Of a stretch of 64,000 nucleotides of DNA, positions 12,741-24,480 are shown in pieces. The stretch is from Halichoerus grypus. Lineage: Eukaryota > Chordata > Mammalia > Carnivora > Phocidae. The first letter of the stretch is position 1; the number at the start of each line of letters is the position of its first letter. The DNA is taken from contig NC_135717.1 of NCBI RefSeq assembly GCF_964656455.1, positions 6,944,001-7,008,000 of the forward strand, written 5' to 3'. A program made the translations under genes and the position numbers. The notes under the pieces were generated by a model that made no database searches, had not been told where the DNA came from, and saw only the letters and a program-made list of their open reading frames with translations.

Positions 12741-13246
12741 TGCAGTCCCTGAAATTGGGAACATAATGAACACCTCGAAATATTTATCAAATTGCTAACA
12801 ACCACAAGAGAACGAATTTATTCAGTTCTTCGTACTTGGTTAGGGGGATGCAGTCTAAGGACAAAAAAAGTTTACAAAAGAATATTACAGTTGGTTCAAA
12901 TCATATAGAGTTCACACTCCGTGACTGATGGCTATGTCTCACATCTTTTTCAGGCTATCAGCCCCCTTCCTCCATGTGCCCCACCTCCCCATTTGCAATT
13001 ATTTGTTGAAGAAACCAGATTGTTTTTTTCTGTAGAGTTTCCTATGGTCTGGCTTTTAACATCAATACTGTTTAACATTTTCTTTCAACTCTGTATTTCC
13101 TATAAATTAGTAATTAGATATAGAGGCTTGATCAAATTCAGATTCCATTTGGGGGGGGGCAAAGCTTCAGAAGTAATGACTCTGCTTCCATCAGGAACCA
13201 CACTGTCTGGATATCTCTACTTTTTGTGATATGAGCAGCTATTGAT
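12741..13246. other. Intergenic, nothing recognised
   Basis: AT-rich sequence; a 102-codon frame has no recognisable similarity. Confidence 0.4.
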
Positions 13247-13263
13247 GATTACTGACTAATTCT

Positions 13264-13465
13264 TTTATTTTATTTTTTTTTAAAGATTTTATTTATTTAT
13301 TTGATAGAGACACAGCGAGAGAGGGAACACAATCGGGGGAGTGGGAGAGAGAGAAGCAGGCTTCCCGCTGAGCGGGGAGCCCGATGTGGGGCTCGATCCC
13401 AGGACCCTGGGACCATGACCTGAGCCGAAGGCAGACGCTTAACGACTGAGCCACCCAGGCGCCCC
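13264..13465 (-). mobile_element. CAN SINE
   Basis: TSD GATTACTGACTAATTCT at 13247-13263 and 13466-13482. Confidence 0.95.
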
Positions 13466-13965
13466 GATTACTGACTAATTCTATCAATTCACAAGGAGTT
13501 ATGAAATGATGATATTCTAGTGTTATCATTCCTTCTTTATTTATTAGCTGGAGTATTGGTATAGAGAGAAATTTCCCCTTGCCAATCATTTGGTTATATA
13601 GGAAAGACAGGATAAAAACTTGATTCTTTTCCTTTACCTAACAGTTTTTAAAATAATGAGCTGATTGCCTAAAATTCTCCAAAGTGTTATCATAAATTTG
13701 TGGATTTAAACATGTCTGTTGTGTTTCAATCCAGTGCAGCAGTTTTTTTTCCTTGTTGATAATCAAATGTCCTTTTTTATTTTTTATTTTTTGGTCCAGT
13801 GGAAGCTTCTTCAGGTTGGCTTCTGAGTCCTTTTGATACAACCCTGGTCATCTATAAACAGATCTTTAACTTCATTCAGTGGTTTTACTGTTATTTTTAA
13901 CAGTGGTATTGTTACTTTGAAATTACTTTTTTTAATATGATAGACTATAGCAAGTAAGTAATTGT

Positions 13966-14636
13966 GAGTTTTTTAAAAAAGTTTTTATTTTAATTCCAGT
14001 TAGTTAACATACAGTGTTATGTTAGTTTCAGGTGTACAATATAGTGATCCAACAATTCCATACATCACCTGGTGTGCATCACAGCAAGTGTGTTCCTTAA
14101 TCCCCATCACCTATTTCACCCACCTCCCCACCCCTGTCCCTTCTGGTAACCATCAGTTTGTTCTCTATAATTAAGAATCTGTTTTTTTGTTTGCCTCTCT
14201 TTTTTCCCTTTGCTCATTTGTTTTGTTTCTTAAATTCCACATATGAATGAAATCATATAGTATTTGTCTTTCTCTGACTTATTTTGCTTAGCTTCATACT
14301 CTCTAGCTTCATCCATGTCATTCCAAATAGCAAGATTTCATTCCTTTAATGGCTGAATAATATTCCATTGTATATATAAATACCATATCATCTTTATCCA
14401 TTCATCTATCCATGGACACTTGAGCTGTTTCCATATCTTGTCTATTGAAAATAATGCTGCTATAAACATGGGAGTGCATGTATCACTCTGAATTAGTGTT
14501 TTTCTATTCTTTGGGTAAATACTCAGTAGTGCGATTACTGGATTGTAGGGCAGTTCTATTTTTAACTTTTTGAGGACCCTCCATACTGTTTTCCACAGTG
14601 GCTGCACCAGTTTGCATTCCCACCAACAATGCATGA
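13966..14636 (-). mobile_element. 5'-truncated L1 3' end
   Basis: Minus-strand L1: 3' UTR (AGTTAACATACAGTG, GTACAATATAGTG) followed by the ORF2 C-terminus ([18 protein letters not shown] in translation). AAGTAATTGT at 13956-13965 and 14637-14646 is a likely TSD. Confidence 0.88.
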
Positions 14637-14646
14637 AAGTAATTGT

Positions 14647-15357
14647 ATTGTTAGATTTTCCATGTAAGAGAAATGAGATGCAAATATAAACTCAAATAAG
14701 AAAATAAACCACTAACTCTACAATTAATCTGAAATATCAATATGAATTTGTGATTTTTAGTCTGTGTATCTGTCATCAATCTGCATTCTCTTCTGTCTTC
14801 TAAATAACCTAGAAACAATGTTACTCCAATAATCATGAGCACTACAGTGACCAGATATTCATTTCTAATTTCATTCTATTCATTTCTAATTCCATGAATT
14901 CTTGGAGAATCAACAAATTCTATGTCAGGAGCAAAATAGTACAAAGTGAGCCTGGGATACCTTGTGCCAGAAATCAAGGAAGCTTTCTAGTGTTGGAGGT
15001 ATGTCAGAAAGGACACAGGAGTCAATTTGGCAGAGATTGTGAAAATTTGAATATTAGAGAAAAGAATGAGAGGGAATAATTAGAGAAAATGATAATTTTA
15101 TAAAAGATTGGCTCAATCACACCAAATTGATAAAAATCTATGTATCATACAATGATACCAAAAAAAGATGGTCATTTGCTACCATTTTAAACTGGCTCTT
15201 TTCTTTGCAAATTGCTCATTAAAGGGAAACAGTTGAATATTTTCTTGCCTTTCCAGGAGAAGTTATCTTTCAACTAACCTATTAGCTCCAGTTAATGAGA
15301 GGAAGCATTATTTTTATAAAAGGCCAGCTGATAACTGTAGAAAGAACAATGGAGTTA
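14647..15357. other. Intergenic, nothing recognised
   Basis: AT-rich sequence between an L1 and the inverted SINE pair. Confidence 0.4.
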
Positions 15358-15375
15358 GAAAATCACTCTTTTGTG

Positions 15376-15550
15376 GGTTGCCTGGATGGCTCAGTTGGTT
15401 AGGCGTCCGACTCTTGATTTCAGCTCAGGTCATGATCTCAGAGTTATGAGATCAAGTCCAGTCTGGCTCCGAGCTGGCTGGGTGGCATGGAGCCTGCTTA
15501 AGAGTCTCTCTTTCCCTGTGCACCACCCCTGCAAAAATTTTAAAAAGAAA
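15376..15550 (+). mobile_element. CAN SINE (first of an inverted pair)
   Basis: Head GGTTGCCTGGATGGCTCAG; target GAAAATCACTCTTTTG at 15358 and GAAAATCACCCTTTC at 15551. Confidence 0.88.
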
Positions 15551-15566
15551 GAAAATCACCCTTTCT

Positions 15567-15783
15567 TTTTTTTAAAGATTTTATGTATTTATTTATTTTA
15601 AATATTTTATTTATTTATTTGACAGAGAGATAGAACAAGTAGGCAGAGAGGCAGGCAGAGGGAGAGGGAGAAGCAGGCTCCCCGCTGAGCAAGGAGCCCG
15701 ATGCGGGGCTCGATCCCAGGACCCTGGGATCACGACCTGAGCCAAAGGCAGCCGCTTAACCGACTGAGCCACCCAGGTGCCCC
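15567..15783 (-). mobile_element. CAN SINE (second of an inverted pair)
   Basis: Minus copy flanked by GAAAATCACCCTTT at 15551 and 15784, i.e. inserted into the duplicated target of the neighbour. Confidence 0.92.
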
Positions 15784-15784
15784 G

Positions 15785-17047
15785 AAAATCACCCTTTTGT
15801 AACATTTATAAAATGATTGATACAGGAAATCATTATCAGCTGTGTTAAAAATCATTGGGAGAATGGCTAATGGGGATTTCTGGAATTCATACAAGGCCAA
15901 AATGATACCACTAGATTCCTTTCTGATCCCAAGGGGAAAACAACTGCTGTGGAGGGATCAGGCTTGTATAACCTTATCCAGTGGTCACTCATGGTCATGG
16001 TCACTGATGGTAAATAATCAGATACTGATACTCCAAATGTGCTGCAGATAGAATTTACAACATCCCTTTCCAAATGCTTAAGTTAAATCTATCAAGTCTT
16101 TAACTCATAATTTATTTTTATAGGGAATACAAGAAATAAAGGACTAACTAAATGTCACCATCAGGAAGCAAGCAGAAATAATCCAGAAGGTGGGACATTT
16201 GAGAGGATAACTGGCCCTAACTTTTCCACTAAAAAGGATAAGGAAAAGGAAGAACTAGCCTGGATTTAAAGAAATCAAAGTATTGGGGCACCTGGCTGGC
16301 TCAGTTGGTGGAGCATGTGACTCTTGATCTCAGGGTCATCAGTTCAAGCCCCACGTTGCATATAGAGATCAGAAATAAATAAGCTTTAAAAAAATAAAGA
16401 AAGAAATCAAGGGATAAACCACCAGGTCCTGGAATGGATCTTGACTTTGAAAAACAATTGTATGGACTTTTGAAGGACAATGGAATAAATTTGATTATGA
16501 ACTGCATATTAGCTTTAAGGAATTATTATTCATTTTGTTCACTGTAATAATCTTATTGTGGTTATGTCTAAAAATATTCTGTTTATAAATTATTTATACT
16601 GAAATATTTGGGAGTGGGACGTGATGATTCTGCATTTGACTTAAATACTTAAGCATATGAAAATAAAGTAGAAAGGGACAGGTATATGCCACAGGAATGT
16701 AATGGAAATAACACTGTTGAGAGAGAAAGTGATTTAGGAGGGAGGGGAAATTGGTAGAGCGATGTCCTTGAACAGGCAAGAGGGGACAAGAACCAGAGGG
16801 GAAGTGGAAGGATCAGTCATAGATAAGAGCATACAAAAACAGGTGGGAAGATGGAGAATTCTAGTAGAGGCGCCAGGAAGGAGGTGAGGAAATGTGGTTG
16901 TGGGAGAGTCTGCAATTCACCTCCAGTTGCTTTGTTTTGTTCAAGAGAATATGTTAGGTCATCTGCTGAGGGTGAGGTTGGGGAAGGTTTCAGGAGAGAG
17001 GAGACGCGGGGGAAGCAGTCACCTGGGAGCGGCCCAGTGGAACTAGG
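15785..17047. other. Intergenic, mostly unrecognised
   Basis: Contains one short SINE (16285-16399). The segment 16410-16700 looks like an ancient repeat that I cannot name. Confidence 0.4.
16285..16399 (+). mobile_element. Short old CAN SINE
   Basis: Head GGGGCACCTGGCTGGCTCAG with no CT-rich middle; AAAGAAATCAA flanks. Confidence 0.82.
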
Positions 17048-17232
17048 GCAGTGACTCCCAGGCTTCAGTACACATCAGCAGCACCTGGAGGTCTTGTTGA
17101 AACAAAGACTTGCTCCTCCCCAGAGTTTCTGACTCAGTAGGTCTGGGGCTAGGCCTGAGAAGCTGCATTTCTAGCAAGCCCCCAGGTGATACTGATGCAG
17201 CCCATCTGGGGACCACATTTTGAGAACCACTG
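17048..17232. mobile_element. hAT-Charlie non-autonomous element (MER5/MER58-like)
   Basis: About 185 bp bounded by CAGTG...CCACTG inverted ends with TGAGAACCACTG at the right. The core CTGACTCAGTAGGTCTGGGG is characteristic. Confidence 0.8.
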
Positions 17233-17407
17233 TGATTACTGTGCTTCATTAGGGCCCCCTTGAGGTGTATGGTCTAGCGTTTCAAGTGAGAACTGTCAGC
17301 ATGGAACGTTTTTCTCCAGGTGTGTTCTGCTGCACAGGTGTAGTTGCAAAAGAGGCAGAGGGTTGAATGAGCCAGAGCCAGAGATTATCACCAAAATAAT
17401 CATATAG

Positions 17408-17722
17408 GGGGCTCCTTCTCGTCATTCTGGATTCAGCTCAAATGAAACTGTTCAAGAAGCACCTTCTCTGACCTTTTAATCTAACTATCTTCCTCCTCCT
17501 TACCATCTTGCACTTCCACATTGTTTTCTCTCACAGAACTTTCCACTGTCTAGAGCTGTATGTATATGTATTTATTTTGTTATGTGTTTCTGGGTCTTTC
17601 TGCTAGAGTTCATGCACAACAAAACAGGAATCTTGATTTCTTGTTTTGGTCACTGCTATGTTCCTAGAACCTGGAACAGTGCCTAGACACCAGTGGTTCT
17701 CAATAATTATTTATTGACAAAA
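17408..17722 (+). mobile_element. L2 LINE 3' end
   Basis: Contains TTCAGCTCAAATGAAACT, CCTGGAACAGTGCC and the terminal AATTATTTATTGA, typical of L2. Confidence 0.75.
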
Positions 17723-18209
17723 AATAAGCAGGTGTGAAAAATAAGAAACAAAGGAAGGGAGAGAGAAACAAGGAAAAAACTGACATAATTACAAAAATAT
17801 AAACACCGTTCATTGATGTCTAAAATTAATGTAATTAAATACATTGGAAAAACGGGAGTCTAGCTAGTTGCTCACCACCCCATTTTCTCTTCCTGAAGAC
17901 TTTGTTTCCTAAATTCCCTGCGTGGGTTGTGGACATTGGAATTTGGGCAGCAAAAATGTATGACACTTCCATGCCTGGACATAAAACACCCCATATAGGG
18001 TGTTGAAAGGGACCTTGATTCTAGAGTCACTGCTTAAACAACAGCAGTATGGAAGGCTGCTCCGAAACTGTACTGTACGTACCCAAACTGACTGTACTTC
18101 AGATGAGTTCAAAATAAACTTTTGTATCAAGTCATTATTGAAATTCCAGTGTTCTTTTTATTACACAAAAAAGAGGAATGTCAAAAATTGATTCATCAGG
18201 AATTACTAG

Positions 18210-18360
18210 TGTATCAGTTAGAATGCAATGAGGAGAAAGAAACACACAGAATTTAATTTGAACAGGGAAAGTTAATGTAAAGAATTATTAATTATAACAG
18301 GGTAAAGAGAATTCTAAACAACACTACAGAGTTGAGGGAGAGAACCTGAATTCTACAATA
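18210..18360. repeat. Unclassified interspersed repeat, copy 2
   Basis: Same block order as 7448-7760, with a GTATCAGTTAGAATGCAATG start. Confidence 0.4.
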
Positions 18361-18959
18361 ATTTTTTAGCTTACTATTTGCTCTAAAGTGGTATCCATTC
18401 TACTATTTATCCCATCTACTGTGTGTTTTCAAAGAATATTTCCACTTGGAAGATATCTACTTGGTTCTTTGTAGTATGTAAAGAATTCAAAGTAACATAT
18501 ACATGGATTAAGATAAAACTGACTCCAGGAGGGATCTGAGCTTCCACTCCTCCCTGGAAGCAACATGGCAGACAAGGTGAAGCGAAGAAATGCTGGTTGG
18601 CACTGTGCTTCCCTGCCCCTGGTGTCAGTAGGGCAAAGTGTGGAGCTGAACTTCCACCTTCACCCACTGGCAAAGAGTGAGAGTTGGTGCCCCATGGTCA
18701 CCGGGCTGGCATCAGTAGGGCCCCCAAGACAACTGAATATACACCCCACCTAGATCTGCATGCCACACCTAAACAAGGTGATTGCCTGCTAAAGAGAACA
18801 AAGGTAAAATAAGACCCAGAGTGTCAGAACATAATACCCAGAATGTCCAGTAAATGATAGAAAATCATTCATCATACCAACAGCCAAGATAATCACAACT
18901 TGAATGAGAAAAGATCATCATCAGGTGCCAACATCAAGAGTACTCAGATGTTGGAATTA

Positions 18960-19225
18960 TCTGATAAAGATTTTTAAAGCCACCATCATAAGAAATGCTT
19001 GAATGGGCCATTATGAACGCTACATATCTATTAGTACAGCTACAATTTAAAAGATTGATCCTTCCAGGGGCACCTGGGTGGCTCATCAGTTAAGTATCCG
19101 ACTTTTGATTTCAGCTCAGGTCATGATCTCAGGGTCATGAGATCAAGCCTTGCATCAGGCTCTGCTCTGGGCATGGATCCTACTTAAGATTCTCTCTCTT
19201 CCCTCCCTCTGCCCCTCTCCCCCTG

Positions 19226-19292
<67 letters not shown>

Positions 19293-20010
19293 AAGATTGA
19301 CCCTTCCAAGTGTTGGCAAGGATATAGAGCAACGGTAAGTCCTACCCAGTGATGGTGGCAATATAAAATGGTACAACTAATTTGGAGAACATTTTGGCAG
19401 TTTCTTAAAAAGTTAAGCATACACCTACCATATGATCTAGCCATTCCACTTTAAAGTATTTATTCAAGAGAAATGAAACATATATCCATACAGACTTGTG
19501 CACAAATATTCATAGCAGCTTTATTTGTAATAGCTAAATTGGAAAGTATCGACAGATGAATGGATAGTCAAGTAATGGTATATCCATACAATGGAATACT
19601 ACACAGCAATAAATAGGGAATGAACTATTGCCACATGCAGAAATGTGGATGAATGTCAAAATTATTATGTTGAGCAAAAGAAGCCACACAGAGAAAAGAG
19701 TACATATTGTATGGTTACATTTGTGTAAAGTTCTAGCAAATGCAAACTAAGCTAAAAAGACAGAAAGAAAATGTGTGGTTGCCTGGGAAGGGAGTGGGAA
19801 TGGAGGAGCGGGAAGGATTAGGAAGGGCCACAAGGAAACTTTCCTGGGTGGTGGGTATGTTAATGATCTTATTTGTGAAGACTGTTTTCCAGGTGGATGT
19901 ATATGTTATAACTTATGAAACTGCACACTTTAAATATGTGTTAATGGCTTGTCAATTACACTTCAATAAACTGTTTAAAATAAAGGAGAAACTCCAACTA
20001 GCCTAGTGAC
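18960..20010 (+). mobile_element. Old L1 3' end with SINE insertion
   Basis: Plus-strand L1 text (ATTCATAGCAGCTTTATTTG, ATACAATGGAATACTAC) ending near 20000 with TTACACTTCAATAAA. A SINE occupies 19067-19290. The first 90 bp are uncertain. Confidence 0.7.
19067..19290 (+). mobile_element. CAN SINE with a long (AAAT)n tail
   Basis: TSD AAAAGATTGAYCCTTCCA; the tail has about ten AAAT units. Confidence 0.95.
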
Positions 20011-20789
20011 TGAGGGATGACAGTATGGCAAATTTCTAAACTTTTCAGGAAGACAGGAATGTATCTGAGCTTCCCATCTGAGATGGGAGTTAATATGCTT
20101 AGATGGATGTTCTTCAAAAACATGGTAAGCAAGAGCTACAATTAGCTTGTTGCTAACTTTACAACTGAGTTCACAGAGAGTATGATCACTGAACTATGGC
20201 TAGCTTTTTCATTCTACTTTCCTCTTCCCTAGATATCTTGGAGATTGGTAATAACTTTGTATGAGGTACTGCCTTCTTGGGATATACTTTTATTCTATAT
20301 AACTGTTAGAGATGCTAAATGTTTGTTTTTCTTTTCTAAATGGGAGGTAACTCACAGGTCTTGTGATAGTTCTCTGTTTTCCATTGATCTTGACTATTTA
20401 GAAAAATGGTATGCACAGAAGATTTGGGGTTTGGATGAATTTAAGTTTGGAGGGGCTGAGGAAACTGCATGCACTGAGCAGAAGTCACTCAGGTTTTAGG
20501 ATCTAAGAGAACCACAGCTTGCTCTACCAGCTGCTGCTCAACAAGGGAAAGAAGGAAAGAGAAGAGAAAAAGAAATTGAGGGGGAGTGTGGGACAAAAGT
20601 TTGAATTTCATGTTGTTTACATTACTTTTACTTAAAAGAGAGTAAATGGGGATTTTATTTATTAACTAAGTGGGGGGACCTTTTTGTATTATCAGAAATT
20701 GTATTATTTGAAGGCTTTTTTTAATGCTGTCATTTGAGCTCATTATATAACATCTGGTTACCTAAACTGGAAAGGCAGCTCAACAGTAA

Positions 20790-21190
20790 TAATTATATTC
20801 TCCTAGCTCAGAGTCCTTTGCTCACTTGCCCTTGGAAAAGTCCCAGCATCCTGCCCCATCTCTCTATTGAAAATGTAGGAGCCTTGTCTCTCAGAACCCT
20901 CCTTGTTCATGTTTTCCTTCATGAGGCTCCAGGTGTCCTGCCCTCTCCCCCACCAGAGCCACTCATAGCACATGGTGTCTCCCAGGTACTCCCCCGACTG
21001 CTGAAGTGTGGAGTCCCCCATCGTGTGGCCGTGGCCAGCCAGGCAGCCCAGGATGCTGTCAACAGTGGAGGAGTGGTGAGAGCAGGACAGCAAGTACCAC
21101 ACATCCCAGGGGTAGAAGCCAGAGGGCTTTGGGCCCGGAATCCCAGGGCAGCATGGGGGCTATGCGGACAGGGCAGTAAGGAAAAAGGAA
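20790..21190 (-). other. GC-rich island with open minus-strand frame, unassigned
   Basis: A locally GC-rich block in AT-rich DNA. The minus strand stays open for 99 codons (21102-20803) and includes WYLLSCSHHSSTVDSILGCL. I recognise no family, no splice borders and no poly(A) tail. It could be a decayed exon or retrocopy, or chance. Confidence 0.3.
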
Positions 21191-21204
21191 AAACAGAACA
21201 GAGC

Positions 21205-21315
21205 TAACATTTATAACTTACAAAATGCCAGGCACTCTTTTTTTGTGCTTTATATGTATTATTTCATTTACTCCTTTACAAAATCCATGAAGTACTATAC
21301 TATTCTTATTTCTAT
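21205..21315 (-). mobile_element. MIR fragment
   Basis: Contains AATGCCAGGCACTCTTTTT and TATGTATTATTTCATTTACTCC, reverse MIR text. Confidence 0.5.
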
Positions 21316-21970
21316 TTAGAAAAAGGAACACCACACCATATACAAAATTAATGCAAAATGGATTAAAGACTTAAATGTAAGACCGTAAATCATGAAACTA
21401 CTAGGATAAAACTTAGGGAAATAGCTTTTTAACATTGGTCTGGGCAATTGCTTTTTTGGATATGACACCAAAAGCACAGGCAAAAAAAAGTTTCTGTACA
21501 GCAAAGGAAACAACCAACAGAGTGAAAAGGCAACCTATAGAGTGGGAGAAAATATTTGCAAACCATATCATTGGTAAGGACTTAAGCTCCAAAATATATA
21601 AGAAACTCCAACAACTCAATAACAAAAAAACTAATACCCAGTTAGAAAATGGGCTAAGGACTTGAGCAGACATTTCTCCAAAGAAGACATATAAATAGGC
21701 AACCGGTATATGAAAAGATGCTCAACATCACTCATCATCAGGAAAATGGAAATCAAAACCACAATATCACCTCACACTTGTCAGGATGACTGTTATAAAA
21801 AAAATACAAACAAACCCCAAACAAAGTGCTGTCAAGGATGTGGGGAAATTGGAACACTTCAACACTGTTGATAAGAATGAAAAAATGGTGCAGCTGCTGT
21901 GGAATATAGTGTAGATGTCCCCCCCGCAAAATTAAAAATAGAAGTACCATATGATCTAGCAATCATACTT

Positions 21971-22174
21971 ATTTTTTTAAGATTTATTAATTTGAGAGAG
22001 AGAAAGAGAGAGCATGAACAGGGGGAGGGGCAGACGGAGAGGGACAGAGAATCCTTAAGCAGACTCCCTGCTAAGCATGGAGCCCCACAGGGGGCTCGAT
22101 CCCAGGACCCCGAGATCATGACCCGAGCCAAAATCAATAGTTGGCCGTTTAGCCAACTGACACCCAGGGTCCCC
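21971..22174 (-). mobile_element. CAN SINE
   Basis: TSD TAGCAATCATACTT / TAGAAATCCTACTT. Confidence 0.88.
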
Positions 22175-22222
22175 TAGAAATCCTACTTCTGAGTATCCAA
22201 AATAATTGAAATCAAGATCTTT

Positions 22223-22392
22223 TTTTTTTTTTTAAAGATTTTATTTATTCATCAGAGACAGAGAGAGAGGCAGAGGGAGAAGCAGGCTCCCCACTGAGCA
22301 GGGAGCTCGATGCGGGACTCGATCCCAGGACCCTGGGATCATGACCTGAGCCGAAGGCAGACGCTTAACCATCTGAGCCACCCAGGCGCCCT
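22223..22392 (-). mobile_element. CAN SINE
   Basis: TSD GAAATCAAGATCTT on both sides. Confidence 0.93.
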
Positions 22393-23483
22393 GAAATCAA
22401 GATCTTGAAGAGATATTATCATTCCTATGATAATTGCAGCACTATTCACAATATTCAAGATGTGGAAATATCCATTGACAGATGAAAGGATAAAGAAAAC
22501 ATGGTATGTATATACAATGGAATATTATTTAGCCTTAAAAAGAAGGAAATTCTGCAATATGAGACAGCATGGATGAACCTTGAAGCCATTATGCTAGGTG
22601 AGAGAAGCCAGTCACAGAGAGACAAATATTCCATGATTCTACTTACAGGAGGTATCTAAAATAGTCAAATTTACGGAATGGAAGAGTGGAATGGTGTTTG
22701 CCAGGAGCTAGGGAGACAGGAAATGGAGAGTTACTAATCAATGGGCATAAAGTTTTAGTTAAGCAAGATGAGTAAGTTCTAAAGATCTGCTGTACAACAT
22801 TGTTCCTATAATACTGTGTTGTACATTTTAAAAATTGTTAAGCAGGTAGATCTCACACTGTGTTATCACAATAAAATTTTGAAATAAAAAATAAGTCATT
22901 TTCATCAAGGCACTATTCATGTGAAAGGCGGGCATGATGTAGAGCTGGAGAAGATATTTGCAACATACACAACAAATGAAGGGGCTTGTAACCAAAATTT
23001 ATAAAGAATTCCTGCAAATTCATAAGAAACAGACAAATGACCCAATTAAAAATGGGAAGATAACAGCCATTTCACAAAATTCAAATGATGAATAAATATA
23101 TGAATAGATGCTCAATGGAATTAGTAAGAAAAGAAAGAAAATTAAAACCACAGTGAAGTACCCCTACATATTCAAAGAAAGGCTAAAACTAGGAGACAGA
23201 CGATGCCAATGTTCATGAGGATGTGAAGCGACCGAATCCCTCATATTATTTTGGTAAGAGAACAAATTGGGAAAACCACTTTGGAAAACTGCTTGGCAGT
23301 AAGTACCAAAGTTTAACATATAGTATACCTTGGGACTAAGCAATTTAGCTTCTTGGTGTATACCCAACAGAAAGGCATGCATATGCACACCAAGAGACTG
23401 GACAAGAAGATTTATAGTAGCAATATTTAAAATAGCCAAAAACTGAAACTCAATTGTCTATCAACCATAGAAATGATAAATTC

Positions 23484-23667
23484 AGAGCACTTGGGTGGCT
23501 CAGTTGGTTAAGCGACTGCCTTCGGCTCGGGTCATGATCCTGGAGTCCTGGGATCGAGTCCCGCATCAGGCTCCCTGCTCAGCGGGGAGTCTGCTTCTCC
23601 CTGTGACCCTCCCCCCTCTTGTGCTCTCTCTCCCATTCTCTCTCTCTCTAATAGTAATAATTAAAAA
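23484..23667 (+). mobile_element. CAN SINE
   Basis: Head GAGCACTTGGGTGGCTCAG; AAATGATAAAT flanks. Confidence 0.9.
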
Positions 23668-23804
23668 AAATGATAAATACACTGTTGTATTTTCATGCAC
23701 TAGAGTACTATGAGATGAAAATGAACACTACAATATAGATGAATCTCACAAAAATATTGAATGAAAGAAGACACATCTTCTTAATGATAAAAAAGAAGAC
23801 ACGC

Positions 23805-23997
23805 GGGGCGCCTGGGTGGCTCAGTCGTTAAGCGTCTGCCTTCGGCTCAGGTCATGATCCCGGGGTCCTGGGATCGAGCCCCGCATCAGGCTCCCTGCTC
23901 AGTGGGAAGCCTGCTTCTCCCTCTCCCACTCCCCCTGCTTGTGTTCCCTCTCTCCCTGTGTCTCTGTCAAATAAATAAATAAAAATCTTAAAAAAAA
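23805..23997 (+). mobile_element. CAN SINE
   Basis: TSD AAAAGAAGACAYGC; close to consensus. Confidence 0.94.
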
Positions 23998-24260
23998 AAA
24001 AGAAGACATGCATAAAAGAGTACATAATATATTTGTATTTCTATAAAATGCAAAATCAGGCAAAAATAAACTATAATGTTTATATCTGGAAAGAAGAGAG
24101 GGTGGTAGTGATGGGGATGAAGGCGTAAAAGGAAGTTTCTGGGGATCCTGGTAATGTCTATTTCTTGACTTGAGTGATGATTACACAGGTGTGTTATCTT
24201 TTATTTCATTGAGCACTTATGATTTATATATTTTCATGCATGTTATAGTTCAGCTTTTTT

Positions 24261-24453
24261 TTTTTAAGATTTTATTTATTTATTTGACAGAGAGAGCGAG
24301 CACAAGTGGTGGGGGGGCAGCAGGCAGAGGCAGAGGGAGAAGCAGGCTCCCCACAGAGCAGGGGGAGCCCGATGTGGGACTCGATCCCAGGATTCTGGGA
24401 TCATGACCTGAGACGAAGGCAGTCGCTTAACCAACTGAGCCACCCAGGCGCCC
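24261..24453 (-). mobile_element. CAN SINE
   Basis: TSD TATAGTTCARCTTTTTT. Confidence 0.94.
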
Positions 24454-24480
24454 TATAGTTCAACTTTTTTAAAAGGTGTA

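Larger units (their letters stand above)
21320..22890 (+). mobile_element. Old L1 3' part with two SINEs
   Basis: Plus-strand ORF2 C-terminal text (GACACCAAAAGCACAGGCAA, CAATGGAATATTATTTAGCC) to the 3' end near 22890. SINEs lie at 21971-22174 and 22223-22392. Confidence 0.78.
22895..24480 (+). mobile_element. Second old L1 3' part in tandem
   Basis: Plus-strand L1 ORF2/3'-UTR text restarts right after the previous L1 (ATATTTGCAACATACACAAC onward), more diverged, with SINEs at 23484-23667, 23805-23997 and 24261-24453. Confidence 0.65.
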
